64,000 nt of DNA from Isoetes taiwanensis (Eukaryota; Streptophyta; Lycopodiopsida; Isoetales; Isoetaceae), in the NCBI GenBank assembly GCA_021234155.1, contig JAJEKV010000002.1, positions 6,054,025-6,118,024 on the forward strand, read 5' to 3'. The translations under genes and the position numbers were made by a program. Each line of letters begins with the position of its first letter. Positions within the stretch are counted from its first letter, which is position 1. Below are positions 36,208-46,069 of this stretch, in pieces. A model generated the notes under the pieces. The model was given only the letters and a program-made list of their open reading frames with translations, ran no database searches and had not been told where the DNA came from.

Positions 36208-36827
36208 CTTTTTGACTTTATATTACGCCCCATCCCCACACAACCACCTATCTTCTTCCCCTACAATACCAGAGACCGCACTTACATTCTCCATAATTTT
36301 CCTAAAGACCTTCCTATCACCTTCCCCAACACCTGGAACTATAGCTTTAAACCTTGTCCAAGTAATCCATCTACCATTTTCCCATAAGCGCCCAACCTTA
36401 CAATTCGCAAAGACGCCATTTAGTAAACACTTCATTGGGTGTACAAGTGCAAGAGGGAGCATCCCTCTCCCAAATCCTAGTGTTCCAAAATATACTCAGC
36501 CCCCAGCCTCCCAATGAGCATACGCTATATTAAAGAGACTGCACATCCTGCCAAGCTTCTAATATCTTCCTCATTCTTCGGGAAGTACCTCACCCATTGA
36601 GAATTCATGAAAGTAGGAGCTAATCTCATCTCTAGGGGTAGAAGGTTTCCCCTTTACCTTACCCCTGGAGCCCGATGAACGCACAAAAGCAATAGCTGGG
36701 GATGCATCCCCTTGAATAGCCCTCCAGACAAACTTAGCTGCCAGAACCTTCCCCTGGACCATTGGGTCTTTACATCCCAATCCCCCATCCTTCCTACTTC
36801 GGCACATTTCTGACCATGCAACCCCAG

Positions 36828-38271
36828 CTATCTTGCCTCCCCAGATGAATTTACATTATGATTACTAATAAGCTGGTCGTATATGTACTTCTGTGCTACA
36901 ATAGCCGAGGAGTAGTAAATATGAGTCGCATTAAGGATTGCATTGGCTACTGTCACTCTCCCCATAGTGGACAAGGACTTACAAGACCAGAGGTTGACCT
37001 TTTTTCGTATCCTGTCTATAATTGGCGCCCAAAGACCTTTTAGACTTTCTCCAATGTTAAGTGGCATACCCAGCAGCTTAGTCGTCTCTGTAGCTGCTAC
37101 TATATGATAATTCCATGCCCTGACCCTTGTATCAATGTCTTCTTCAAAAGGCCATATTACATCACATTTAGCGTGATTCAGCCCAATCCCCGATATGGAG
37201 TAAAAAGAATTTAGAACCTGTTGAAAGGCAGGAAAACTCCCATCATCATACCTTAAGAAAAGAAAGGTATCATCTGCATATTGCATAATAGTCAGATTTA
37301 GATTGGAACCTGGAAGAAGTAACCCATTCAGCAATCCCCTCATCATCAAGCTTTTCACCATACAGGTTAAGAGATATGCCATGATTATAAAAAGGTAAGG
37401 AGCAAGTGGACACCCCTGCCTAATCCCCTTTCTGAGCTCAAAGAGACCAGTCGGCTGACCATTAACCAGAACAGATGCTGATGCCATCTTATTCAAACCC
37501 ATGACTAACTCTATAAAGTTTATTTCAAAGCCCATATGAGCCATCACACTTTTTAGCCCACTCCACCTAAGAGAGTCATAGGCTCTGCGAAAATCAGCTT
37601 CAGCATTACACAATTCTGGCGAGAAGACTTGCACCAATGGAGCCCCTCTCTAGCGGCCAGGTAGTTGTCCAAAATGTTCTGCACGGGAGAAAAGGCGATT
37701 GTTCACTTCCAATCAAACGGGTTAAGATTGGCTTCAAGCGATTAGCAATGACCTTCATGACTACTTTGTACAACACATTGGTTAGTGCTATTGGTCTCCA
37801 TTCATTTAGTACCTGGGGCTTATTGACTTTTGGAATCAAGGAAATAAATCCAGTTGCTAGGGCTGGGTGAAGGTATCTGACCGCCCATGCTCCCTTGACT
37901 GCCGCGGTGAAGAATGGCCCAAGTATATCCCAGAATTCAACATAGAACTCTGGAGGGAACCCATCAGGTTCTGGCGACTTACCAGAAGCTAAAGAACATA
38001 GAGTCTTGTAGATTTCTATATCATGAGGCTCTTGAAGTAGAAGTTTATTTTCTTCATCAGTCACTATCTGGCCTTGCCTCAAAGAGGGGAGCCACTCAGA
38101 GCATCGACTGTAATAGTCACTTGGGAGGGGATCTTCTTTGAACAGCCCCTCATAGCTATCCCTGAAGAAGGATTTAATTTCTGCCTCCTCTTTAAGAACC
38201 ACGTTCTGATCATTAATGCTTGAAGTGATACTATTCTCGGCCCAGCCTTGCTCCGCCAATCTAAAAAACAT
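36828..38271 (-). pseudogene. LINE reverse transcriptase (two frames)
   Basis: The first frame (38271-37606) has the N-terminal RT fingers: LASGKSPEPDGFPPEFYVEF, FISLIPKVNKP and EWRPIALTNVLYKVV. The second (37637-36828) has RQGCPLAPYLF and the catalytic QYADDTFLF, then GLNHAKC and the thumb-side KLLGMPL motif. The frame changes near 37620-37640, where the palm segment with the first catalytic Asp is damaged (EADFRRAYDSLRW). The enzyme would copy the element RNA at a nicked target; it is inactive as it stands. Confidence 0.88.
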
Positions 38272-38650
38272 TTAGAGCTTTCATGATCAACCTCGCATAC
38301 CATTTGGTCTTAGATCTAATAGCGGCCCCTCGAGCCTCTTCCTCTTCTATCGCTTTTATTAGACCTCTAGCTCTTCCTCAAGTGCCCGATTGGCAATATT
38401 AAAGGGATCTAGAATCAAACCTTGTTTAACTTGCGAACTTCGGTTGTATAGGTCAGCCTTAGTTTCTCGAATTTGGTAGTAGTTTCCCCACTTTTTTATC
38501 CAATCCTTCATATCAGCAATTTTCTTGATCCGGATTTCATACTAGGAAGACCCTCTTCCTTTGATTGGGCTAACGGTATTCTTTGAGCGGTATACAAAGA
38601 GATCCTTCCCAAGGAGCCCACAGTATTGAATTTAAAGGGGACATTCCCTT

Positions 38651-39376
38651 TTAAATGCATGCGTAAGGAAGATCTTCAAATACTAGTTTTTGTGGGATAT
38701 GATCATTTGGGAAAAAGGTCCCCTTCCACATAGCACCGGTCCATAAAGGGGCCGACTTGTTAGCCACATAAAATCTGTCTAGCAAGCGAAGAACTCTGTC
38801 CGTTCCTTTTTGTTTGTTCGACCATGAATAGGGAGTATTCGATGGTGGGAGGAGAACGAAGCCACAGTTGTTGAGAAGGGAATCCCATGCCCGTCGCTCC
38901 TCCCCCAAGAGGTTTCTATGTAAGCCAATCTTTTGATCCCAGACATCCGTCATATTGAGGTCACCACCTAGTACCCAGTTGGCCACCGGCTGACTGATCA
39001 CCCAATCCATGATTTCCTTCCATAGAATGGCTCTTTCCGCAGGCTTATTTGATGCATAAATATTAATCACTCCCCATTGAATCCCATCTGTATCAAATTG
39101 CACAGCTTGCCACCTTCCATCTGTTCCAGCATATTGCAGCTTACTAGTTAGACCCTTCCATAGAGTTCCCGTACCCCCCTTAGTGCCCCTGGCAGCACAG
39201 GTAAAAGAGGAGTACTGGCTTCCTACCCAGGCACCTAAGGAACTGGCCTCGAAGTCAGGAAGTCTATGTTCCTGTATAAGTAGGATATCTGCGCTCATCG
39301 ATCTCATTGCTGCTAAAACTCTAGCCCTCTTTAGAGGTCCCTTGATACCTCGAAGGTTCCACGAAATAATCTTCAT
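38651..39376 (-). pseudogene. LINE AP-type endonuclease domain
   Basis: The 241-codon frame starts with MKIISWNLRGIKGPLKRARV and contains IQEHRLP, VINIYASN, VLGGDLNM and a terminal NDH motif (usually SDH). All are hallmarks of the endonuclease that nicks target DNA for L1 retrotransposition. It is nearly full length; the frame ends before joining RT. The family normally reads SDH, so Asn at this position may be decay. Confidence 0.88.
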
Positions 39377-39459
39377 GATTTTTCTATTTGAGTAACATCA
39401 TCCCCTATTACGTACCCCTTATCATTTTTGGTGATACCCAAACCCCTCCAATTGTGTAC

Positions 39460-40030
39460 CCTCAAATTACTTCCCAACAGGGTTGAATTCGGCCATACAT
39501 TAGGAACCATTGTAGCGCAAGACGAAAACCCTTACTTAGACTTCCCGCGTCAAGGTAGATTCTTCCATAGTTGTGGTCAAAAGCTAGCAAGGGTTTAGAT
39601 TTTATTTTCTTCCCCTTATTTGAGTAAATATACCTTAGGGAGATACCCATTCCCTTTTGCAATACCCCAATGTTTATAAATTCCACCCCCTCCTGCCCAA
39701 AACACTTCCTGGTCAAACATATGGGCCAAAATTTCACTAGCTTGGAACGTGTGAGAGCAACCCACATATCACTAGATAATAACTCTATCCATATGCTAGC
39801 CCAATGATGCATATAGAACCTGGTGTTCGATTTCCAAGGTAAATTCAACCTAGTTAATGGGCCATACCCCTTATTTGAGTAAATATACCCTAGGAAGATA
39901 CCCATTCCCCTTTGCAATACCCCAATGTTTATAAAGTCCGCCCCCTCCTGGCCAAAATACTTCCTAGTCAAACATATGGGCCAAAATTTCTCCAGCTTGG
40001 AGTGTGTGAAGGCAACCCAGATTTTTTCCA
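39460..40030. repeat. About 255-bp direct repeat upstream of the LINE
   Basis: Segments at 39617-39767 and 39872-40021 match closely (cttatttgagtaaatatacc, cccaatgtttataaa, catatgggccaaaattt). They are spaced 255 bp apart. Both sit directly 5' of the LINE endonuclease on its strand. They may be 5'UTR monomers of the LINE or an unrelated duplication. The long minus-strand frame across them (39462-40337) shows no domain. Confidence 0.7.
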
Positions 40031-41425
40031 ACAAGAATTCCCATACAAACCCCATTCCCCCCACTAAAGATTGCCATGCAATTCCCAGTGCCCAATGCCA
40101 GAGCCCATAGCCAAAAGTCTTAAATGAGACCAAACTGTATTTATCACATACCATCTGTTCTTGAAATGGATAATGGTTAAGCATCTTAAATTCCCATCTT
40201 AAGACAATAACGTAAACACATGCAATGTTATACATTCTGTAGTTCAAAAGAGATTTGACAAAGAAAAGACAATAACAGCCTAGCACATGTAGAGCATCTA
40301 TTAGGCTCGAGCAAAGGCAACCAGCCTCAAAGCGCAACTAGCCTCAAGCGGAAAATGGGCTGATACTCAATAAACCAAGCCCATAAGAAAAATGGGCCAA
40401 CACCGGGCTCAAAGCCAATACACAGAGAGCAGTATTCCCTTGTTACTATAGAACCAAATACCAAGAGAGCTGATCCCTGTTGGAACTTACATCCACAACT
40501 CTGATACAATCTAACACTGAAGCCTATCCAGTCTAGATTCCTCAGCTTAGCATTATTCTCAGATACTTTCCACACTCTGAGATCCTATTCCATCACTTCT
40601 TCTTAGAGGTGTCATCACGCTAGAGAGGCGCCCATTTTTGACCTATCCAAGCCTTTCCATTTTATATATCCGCCCCGATTCGCGCAACAAGCAAACACCC
40701 TTATCTTCAAAATACCCGGTGCTCGCCAAAATTGTATTAGGACCAACCGGTAGAATTTACAACATATGTCAACTGTTTATAGGAACTATAGAATGAAGAC
40801 AAACAAAAGTAGCTGTAGGTGCAAAAAGCAGTCTTACGACCACTCATAAGAAATACGGTTCCCACCAAAATATAATCGGACGTCTTGAAGTAAAGCCCGC
40901 TCCAGGTTATCAATTTATCCCAAGGATTGAAGGCTGCATCTACCAGGCCAGTTGAGAGAAATTCACAGATACACATACTCACGGTGACAAATAGGAAGAA
41001 TAGTTCCACCGTGACTACATCAATCGGCCCACGAGGAAACTAATTCAAAAGTTGCAAAACCTGGCGTAAGCCCTAACCATTGTGACGAAGTCCTCATAAA
41101 ATATCCTTAGAATCGGATGTTTTATAGCCAACCTCATCTTCATCCAAGTTCTTGTTGCTAACACCTTCAAATACTTCTGATCTAATCCTCCAAAGAAACC
41201 TGTCAAAAAAGCAACTCCATTCTTCTACACAAAATGGAAGCAATAGCCCCACCGTGACTGTATCTAGGCCACGGGAAGCAAAACCACAGGGACACATAGT
41301 CTGCTCTGCAAGTAACGGGGACGGCCATGGCGGCCGCCCAAACCCTAGCCGCTAGAGTTCTCCATCTCCCCAATTACTTTTCTATTGCACTCAATGCAAC
41401 AAGAGAGGCTAAATCAAAATTATCT
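40030..41425. other. Unassigned sequence upstream of the LINE
   Basis: No recognisable ORF1. Minus-strand frames at 40737-41009 and 41094-41297 share a loosely repeated phrase (caccgtgactacatc / caccgtgactgtatc). At about 41329 an ATGGCGGCCGCCCAAACCCT start begins a 52-codon plus-strand frame of unknown identity, just ahead of the receptor-kinase remnant. Confidence 0.35.
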
Positions 41426-41429
41426 TACA

Positions 41430-42419
41430 AGAGGCATTCTGCTCGCTTTTGGACCCCAGATGACAGAGTTAGATATCAATAACAACATGTTCACAGGCTT
41501 CATCCCATTAATGACAGGAAGCTGGATTAATCTGCAGTATCTGGACCTGTCATCAAATAAGTTGTGAGGGAGCTTACCGCGCAACTTGGGTTCTCTTGTT
41601 TCTCTTCAGTATTTGAACCTTGGAAGGAATGCCATCTCTGCAGGGCCTTTTCCAGCTATTCATGGGAAAAACAGGGTAAGTTATTTGAACCTTGCTGGTA
41701 ACAGTACCAGAGGGCAGATTCCTTTGCATTGGAGAATTGAGAACATTAGAGCATTTGGATCTGTCATATAATCAGTTGTCTGGCGCTATTTCTAGTTCCA
41801 TAGAAAATCTGTTATCTCTGCTATATTTGGATCTATCTCACAATAAAATTAATGGTTCTATTTCCAACTGAAATATGGGCCATGAAAAACTTGAAGCTCT
41901 TAGACCACATTTTCATACCAAACTTGCTATAATAGTGAGCATTATGCTGGGGAGTCTGATAATTGTTTCTCTGCTGCTAGGAATTGCCATTCCTTATAAC
42001 AAAGGCAAGAAGAAAATGGCATGCCCTTCAAAGGAGGAGAAATATATTCCTTTTTCAGGTCCTTTCTCTTCAAGATCACTCCAAGTGCATGGGCAGCAGG
42101 CATCGAAGAGCCTGCTTCCATTCAGATTGTCATGTTTGAGAAGCCTCTCTTCAACCTCACAATTGCAGACTTTTTGCAGGCCACTTCAAATTGCAATAGG
42201 GAAACACAGGTATCAGATGGAGGATATGGTCCAGTTTTTCGAGTGGTTTTGATGGGAGAGATTCATGTTGCAATTAAGATACTAAAAGCAGGGAAAGCTT
42301 CCACAGAGGCTGAAGCAACAACTAAACTGGAAGCCTTGGGAAGGTTGAAGCACCATAATCGTGTGCCTCTTTTGGGTTACAATTATTCCTTCAACTTAGA
42401 CATGTTTGTTCCTGTATAA
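41430..42419 (+). pseudogene. LRR receptor-like kinase remnant, At2g24230-like
   Basis: Pieces in several frames keep the order of an LRR-RLK. LRRs come first (INLQYLDLSSNKL, LQYLNLGRNAIS, then LYLDLSHNKINGSI near 41820). A transmembrane helix follows (LAIIVSIMLGSLIIVSLLLG, about 41925-41990). Then comes the juxtamembrane/kinase start VMFEKPLFNLTIADFLQATS, a glycine-rich loop (SDGGYGPVFR), VAIKILKA with the ATP-binding Lys, and LEALGRLKHHN. Sequence after VAIK resembles At2g24230-type kinases. Stops occur near 41565 and 41770, a frameshift near 42030, and the kinase ends at a TAA at 42417-42419 before the catalytic loop. It is a truncated, non-functional copy inside the TIR element. Confidence 0.8.
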
Positions 42420-42960
42420 CACAAAGAGTTTGATGTTTGTTGTTCAGTTCATTTTTTTTGTTGTGCTGAATTTTTTTGCTCAACATTGTGTATGCAGATC
42501 CAGCAAGCTCTTTGGTGCAGAGTCATGTAATACAAAGAGTCATGTAATACAAACGCTGCAATAGATGGGAATTCAGCTGCAATAGATGGGAATTCAGCGA
42601 GTGAGAGAATCCTTGCATTGAAAGGGTTGTTTATCTATATAATCTGTCCTTCAGAATTGTACTCACAATTTCCTAGTAATATAAAAAGTGTAAATGACCA
42701 TTTCCAAATGTTGTCTTCTTTTTTCTCCTAAATAAAAACAATGATAAATATTGGAGTGAGATTTGTTTTATAAACGAATACCAATTAATGATCATTACTT
42801 GTAACATCATAGTTTGTGATCAAACATGTTGAAAGCATTTAAGTTTATTGTGCTAATTAGGGCCAAATATCATGCTCTAATATCATATTACTAGGTTAGG
42901 GAGCACTATCAAATATCATATATTAGAAACTAGGTATATCTTGTCCATTGATTGCTACAA
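42420..42960. other. Non-coding stretch after the kinase remnant
   Basis: Contains a short tandem duplication near 42525-42600 (agtcatgtaatacaaa twice; gcaatagatgggaattcagc twice) and AT-rich DNA. No gene. Confidence 0.5.
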
Positions 42961-42964
42961 ATAT

Positions 42965-43510
42965 CTGATTAATTTATCAAGTCAATATACTGAGGAAGAT
43001 AAATGCGATCAAATATCATTCTATTAAACTTGAAATACTAAGCATTAGTTCGTGTAAGACATTTTAAGTTGTTAGAAAAACTAATTGTCATAATTATGTT
43101 TTAGTACCACGGAGAAAAATCGGGTAAAAAAAGTCATATTAGCATATTTAAACTAGAATCATTTACCACATTGTGTATTGGTGATTAATCACTGTAAAGC
43201 ATCATGAGAAATATGCGCTTAAAATTACCATATCAATATATTGAAGAAGATAGATGTGATCAAATACCAATCTAATAAACTTGACATACTAAATAGTAGT
43301 TCATATCATATAGTTTAAGCTATTACATAGACCAATAAAAATTGCCATGTTTCAATACCATGTCATAAAACAATATTGTCTTATCACTTTAGAAAAATAT
43401 GTTGATGAATCCTATAGTTTAAGTTGTTATAAAGACCAATTAAAATTGCCATGTTTTAATACCATGTCATAAGACAATGTTGTCTTATCACCTTAGAAAA
43501 ATATGTTGGT
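42965..43510. repeat. Right subterminal repeats of the TIR element
   Basis: The phrase gaccaattaaaattgccatg then ttttaataccatgtcataa recurs at about 43324 and 43434, each followed by gttgtcttatcac and gaaaaatatgttg. A longer unit beginning caatatactgaggaagata / caatatattgaagaagata occurs near 42982 and 43233. These repeats differ from those at the left end. Confidence 0.75.
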
Positions 43511-43701
43511 GAACCGTATTAGATAACTAGACATGGTTTGTAAACTTTTGAACCCACTAACATGTACTGATATATGGATTTGGTTTTCACCAACAAACCA
43601 TTAAAAAAAAATCATAATGATTCAATTTTGGGGGCCTTGTGTAATATTTGTTCAAGACATTCCTTCACGTCTTCTTCATATGTGGGACTATCTCCAGGAG
43701 A

Positions 43702-43719
43702 TTCTAGAATATTCTAGAA
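43702..43719. promoter_or_regulatory. Four-unit heat shock element in the 5' LTR
   Basis: TTCTAGAATATTCTAGAA gives TTC, GAA, TTC and GAA at exact 5-bp spacing, about 45 bp upstream of TATATATAA at 43763-43771. The same 18 bases are kept in the 3' LTR at 49017-49034. In the Arabidopsis Copia element ONSEN, LTR heat shock elements drive heat-induced transcription; a similar role here is inferred. Confidence 0.65.
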
Positions 43720-43762
43720 CCAAATGCATGTGCGACACTTGGCGCGATCCTGACCGTTGGCC

Positions 43763-43771
43763 TATATATAA
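43763..43771 (+). promoter_or_regulatory. TATA box of the Ty3 5' LTR
   Basis: TATATATAA followed by ggggg and pyrimidine-rich DNA. The counterpart TATATAA is at 49106-49112 in the 3' LTR. Transcription would be expected to start about 25-35 bases downstream. Confidence 0.7.
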
Positions 43772-44051
43772 GGGGGCACCTCCTTCTTGTCGAACCATTC
43801 TGGTTCAACGCCAGTCTTGAGCCTTCTAGGCATCTGTCTCGTGTTTCTGCTTGCCTTTGGCCCATTGTACTCTTGATTCCTGTTTATATAGCAGATTCTT
43901 TGCCGATCTTGGCATATTTCTTCCATATTTCTTGCGTATTTTCCACGTATTTCACTTGTTTTTGCGTAGGTTCATGACAGTTTGAATCGAAATCCCTTAC
44001 CGATTCTTGTCTGCTCTGATCCTAAGCATTTTTTGTGGTGATTTTATATCT

Positions 44052-44808
44052 ATGGAGGAGGTTTTGACTTTATTACAGCAGGTCCAACAGCTTGTTCAAG
44101 TATGATAGCCGTTGCAGTTGGACAATAAAGAGCTTAAGGAACGTGTTGCTTCACATGAATCTGCTTCTAGCTGGGGATTGAGGCTATCAGAGCCTAAGAT
44201 CAGCCTGCCAGAGAAGTTTGACGACACTCTGTCCAAGCTCCGCGATTTTTTGAATCAGATCAGGCTTGTGATTCAGCTCCACCCTCATAAATATCCCACG
44301 GCCCAGGAACAAGTTGGCCTGATTGGTTCTCTCCTCACAGGGCCAGCTCTAAGTTGGTTTGCTAATTTATTGGAGAAAGGAGCCCTAGAGTTCCAAGATT
44401 TTGCTGCTTTCACTACAGAGCTCGAGGCATGCTTTGGAGACACCGATCGTCAGCGCACAACAGTCACAAAACTTTGCAATCTAAGGTAAGTCTCTCGTCC
44501 AGCTTCAGTATATGCATCAGAATTTCGTCAAGTTGTGGTAGATACTGCCTGGGATGATGTTGCACTTCGAGATTGTTTCCGAAGGGGGTTACGAGAAGAT
44601 GTCAAAGATATCTTGTTGTCTATGGAAGATCCTCAGTCTCTGGAAGAAGCCATCAGATTCGCAGTTCGACGTGATAATCGGCTCTTCGAACGTAGGCAAG
44701 AGAGATGTAGTCAGGTCTTCCCAATCTGTAGCTACGTCCTCCCCCGTTTCATTTGTAGAATCTAGCAGGTCCGAACCTGAGCCTATGCAGATTGATCGGG
44801 AATTTTGA
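44052..44808 (+). pseudogene. Ty3 gag
   Basis: The likely start ATG is at 44052 (MEEVLTLLQQVQQLVQ), interrupted by TGA-TAG at 44103-44108. The capsid-like frame then holds KFDDTLSKLRDFLNQIRLVI and LLTGPALSWFANLLEKG. A TAA near 44487 breaks it; the next frame resumes with FRRGLREDVKDILLSM. The pattern FDG/D..L..FLNQ..L, ..P...Y.T...QV..I.SLLTG.A..W is that of the retrotransposon gag domain seen in Tcn1- and Sushi-type chromoviruses. Gag packages element RNA into virus-like particles. The copy is inactive because of the stops. Confidence 0.85.
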
Positions 44809-44814
44809 GGACCT

Positions 44815-45380
44815 TTATCTGCCGCCGAGAAGCAACGTCGGAGAGAGGCTAATCTTTGCCTCTACTATGGAGGAGCTGGCCATATTGCTCGTGGATGCCC
44901 TGTGAAGCCAAACCAGTCGGAAAACTTCAGGGGCCAGTCCGAGTAATAAGAGTCTCTCGTCGACTGGCCGCCTTTTCTCAGACTCCTTTCACAAAATATG
45001 ACATGTTTATTCCATCGGATAAGGTCAGCAAGGCATTCTTCATCCCTATATCATTGAAATCAGAAGTTGGAGGATTGCAAGTGTTGGCGCAACTTGATTG
45101 TGGTGCAAATGCTTGCTTTATGGATAGTGCGTTTGCCAGTAAGCACGGCATTCCCAGAAGCAAGGTTGAGCATCCTAGTTCTGTCGAACTGATTGATGGA
45201 CGGGAGATCTCCTCGGTGCGGTCACAGAATGTACTGCGCCTCTTCAGGTTTTGTTCGAGGGAGTTTCTTGTAGTATTTCCTTCAATCTTGCCCTCATGCG
45301 CCAATAGTCTTGGGTCTGCCCTGGCTCGAGCTACATAACCCGCAGATTGATTGGCGTACTAGACCATTTCGATTTGCTGG
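44815..45380 (+). pseudogene. Ty3 zinc knuckle and aspartic protease
   Basis: A CCHC-like knuckle CLYYGGAGHIARGCPVK has its second Cys replaced by Tyr. After TAATAA near 44946 a protease follows with VLAQLDCGANACFMDSAFAS, matching the LDSGA active-site motif with Ser changed to Cys. The Asp is kept. The later flap region and LGLPWLELHNPQIDW (a conserved end motif of this protease group) lies at about 45307-45355. The protease normally cleaves the polyprotein. Confidence 0.8.
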
Positions 45381-45780
45381 TTCTAGCTCTAGTTCCAGTT
45401 CATCTGCAGATCAGGTCTCTACACCAACATCGACTTCGATCATGCAGTATTATGGGCCCCTGATTCCGTCCTTGTTGTTCCTGTTTCTGTTCTATGTTTT
45501 GATTCGACTCTTGCCTCTGCTCCAGTTCATGCCCCAGATTCTGACCATATTCTTGATGATGTCCCGGTTCCAGCTCCAGCTCCAGTTTCTGCTCCTGCTC
45601 CAGTTCCTGTTTCTGCTCCTGCTCCAGTCCCGGTCCTTGTTCCTGCTCCAGTTCTTGATCCAGTTCATGCTCCAGATCATGTTCCAGTTGCTCCTGCTCA
45701 TGTTCATATTTCTGCTCATGTTCCTGCTCCTGCTTTTGTAGAGGATTCTTCATGCCCGCAGTTTCATATCTCGAAGATTT
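45380..45780 (+). pseudogene. Pro/Ala/Val-rich linker between protease and RT
   Basis: The segment is built from degenerate 12-18 bp repeats (gttcctgctccagttc type), encoding repeats of Val-Pro-Ala-Pro-Val in the polyprotein frame. It joins protease to reverse transcriptase. Long frames in the other five readings are composition artefacts. Confidence 0.6.
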
Positions 45781-46069
45781 CTCTTCGCGAGTTTGATAAA
45801 TCTAGAAGGCAAGATCCAAGCTCATTGTTTGCAATCCAGGTTCACCCGTCGACTAACTCAGCACCAGCAAAGTCTGCTCCAATGCTCCCAGATAAATATG
45901 GTGACTTCTCTGATATTTTTGGCAAAGTCAAGCCAGCAAACTCCCAAAGCATTGTCCATATGATTGTCCTATTGATTTGCAGCCGGGGACAACGCTGCCA
46001 TATGATCTGATATATGGTCTATCTCCTGCTGAATTGAAGAGAATCTAGCCATTGGTTTCATTCGACATT

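Larger units (their letters stand above)
35269..39400 (-). mobile_element. L1-type LINE (ORF2 region), decayed
   Basis: Minus-strand element with an AP endonuclease (39376-38651), reverse transcriptase (38271-36828), a connector and zf-RVT finger (about 36800-35869), a 3'UTR and a poly(A) tail at 35292-35269. The order and motifs are those of plant L1 elements. ORF1 was not identified; the sequence upstream (39400-41300) may be its 5'UTR or a degenerate ORF1. Several frameshifts break ORF2. It lies inside the 13.45-kb TIR element, so it inserted there or was carried in. Confidence 0.88.
30192..43641. mobile_element. 13.45-kb terminal-inverted-repeat element carrying gene fragments
   Basis: Left terminus CACAAGGCCCCCAAAA-A-TGAA (30192-30212) and right terminus 43621-43641 are inverted copies matching at 20 of 21 positions. 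The flanks are a TAA duplication (30189-30191 and 43642-43644). The uninterrupted site in the 3' LTR reads CGCTACCAATATTTG. The 3-bp TAA duplication fits PIF/Harbinger; termini starting CAC with a 3-bp duplication could also be CACTA-related. No transposase was found inside. Contents: subterminal repeats at both ends, a PPR fragment, a LINE tail, an L1-type LINE and an LRR-RLK remnant. The element is therefore non-autonomous. Confidence 0.82.
43642..43979 (+). repeat. Ty3 5' LTR, right part
   Basis: Starts with the duplicated TAA (43642-43644) and continues as the LTR to ..TTCATGACA at 43979. It matches 3' LTR positions from about 48956 on. The 3' LTR has about 24 extra bases (tcatctgttggagtggcaca region, near 49069). 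Contains the heat shock element and TATA box listed separately. Confidence 0.9.

Noticed and set aside
39462-40337. A 291-residue minus-strand frame as LINE ORF1
   Set aside because: It contains an internal 255-bp duplication and no zinc knuckle, RRM or DUF4283-like motif.
45400-45753. Minus-strand Glu/Gln repeat protein
   Set aside because: Antisense reading of the Pro/Ala/Val minisatellite inside the Ty3 polyprotein.
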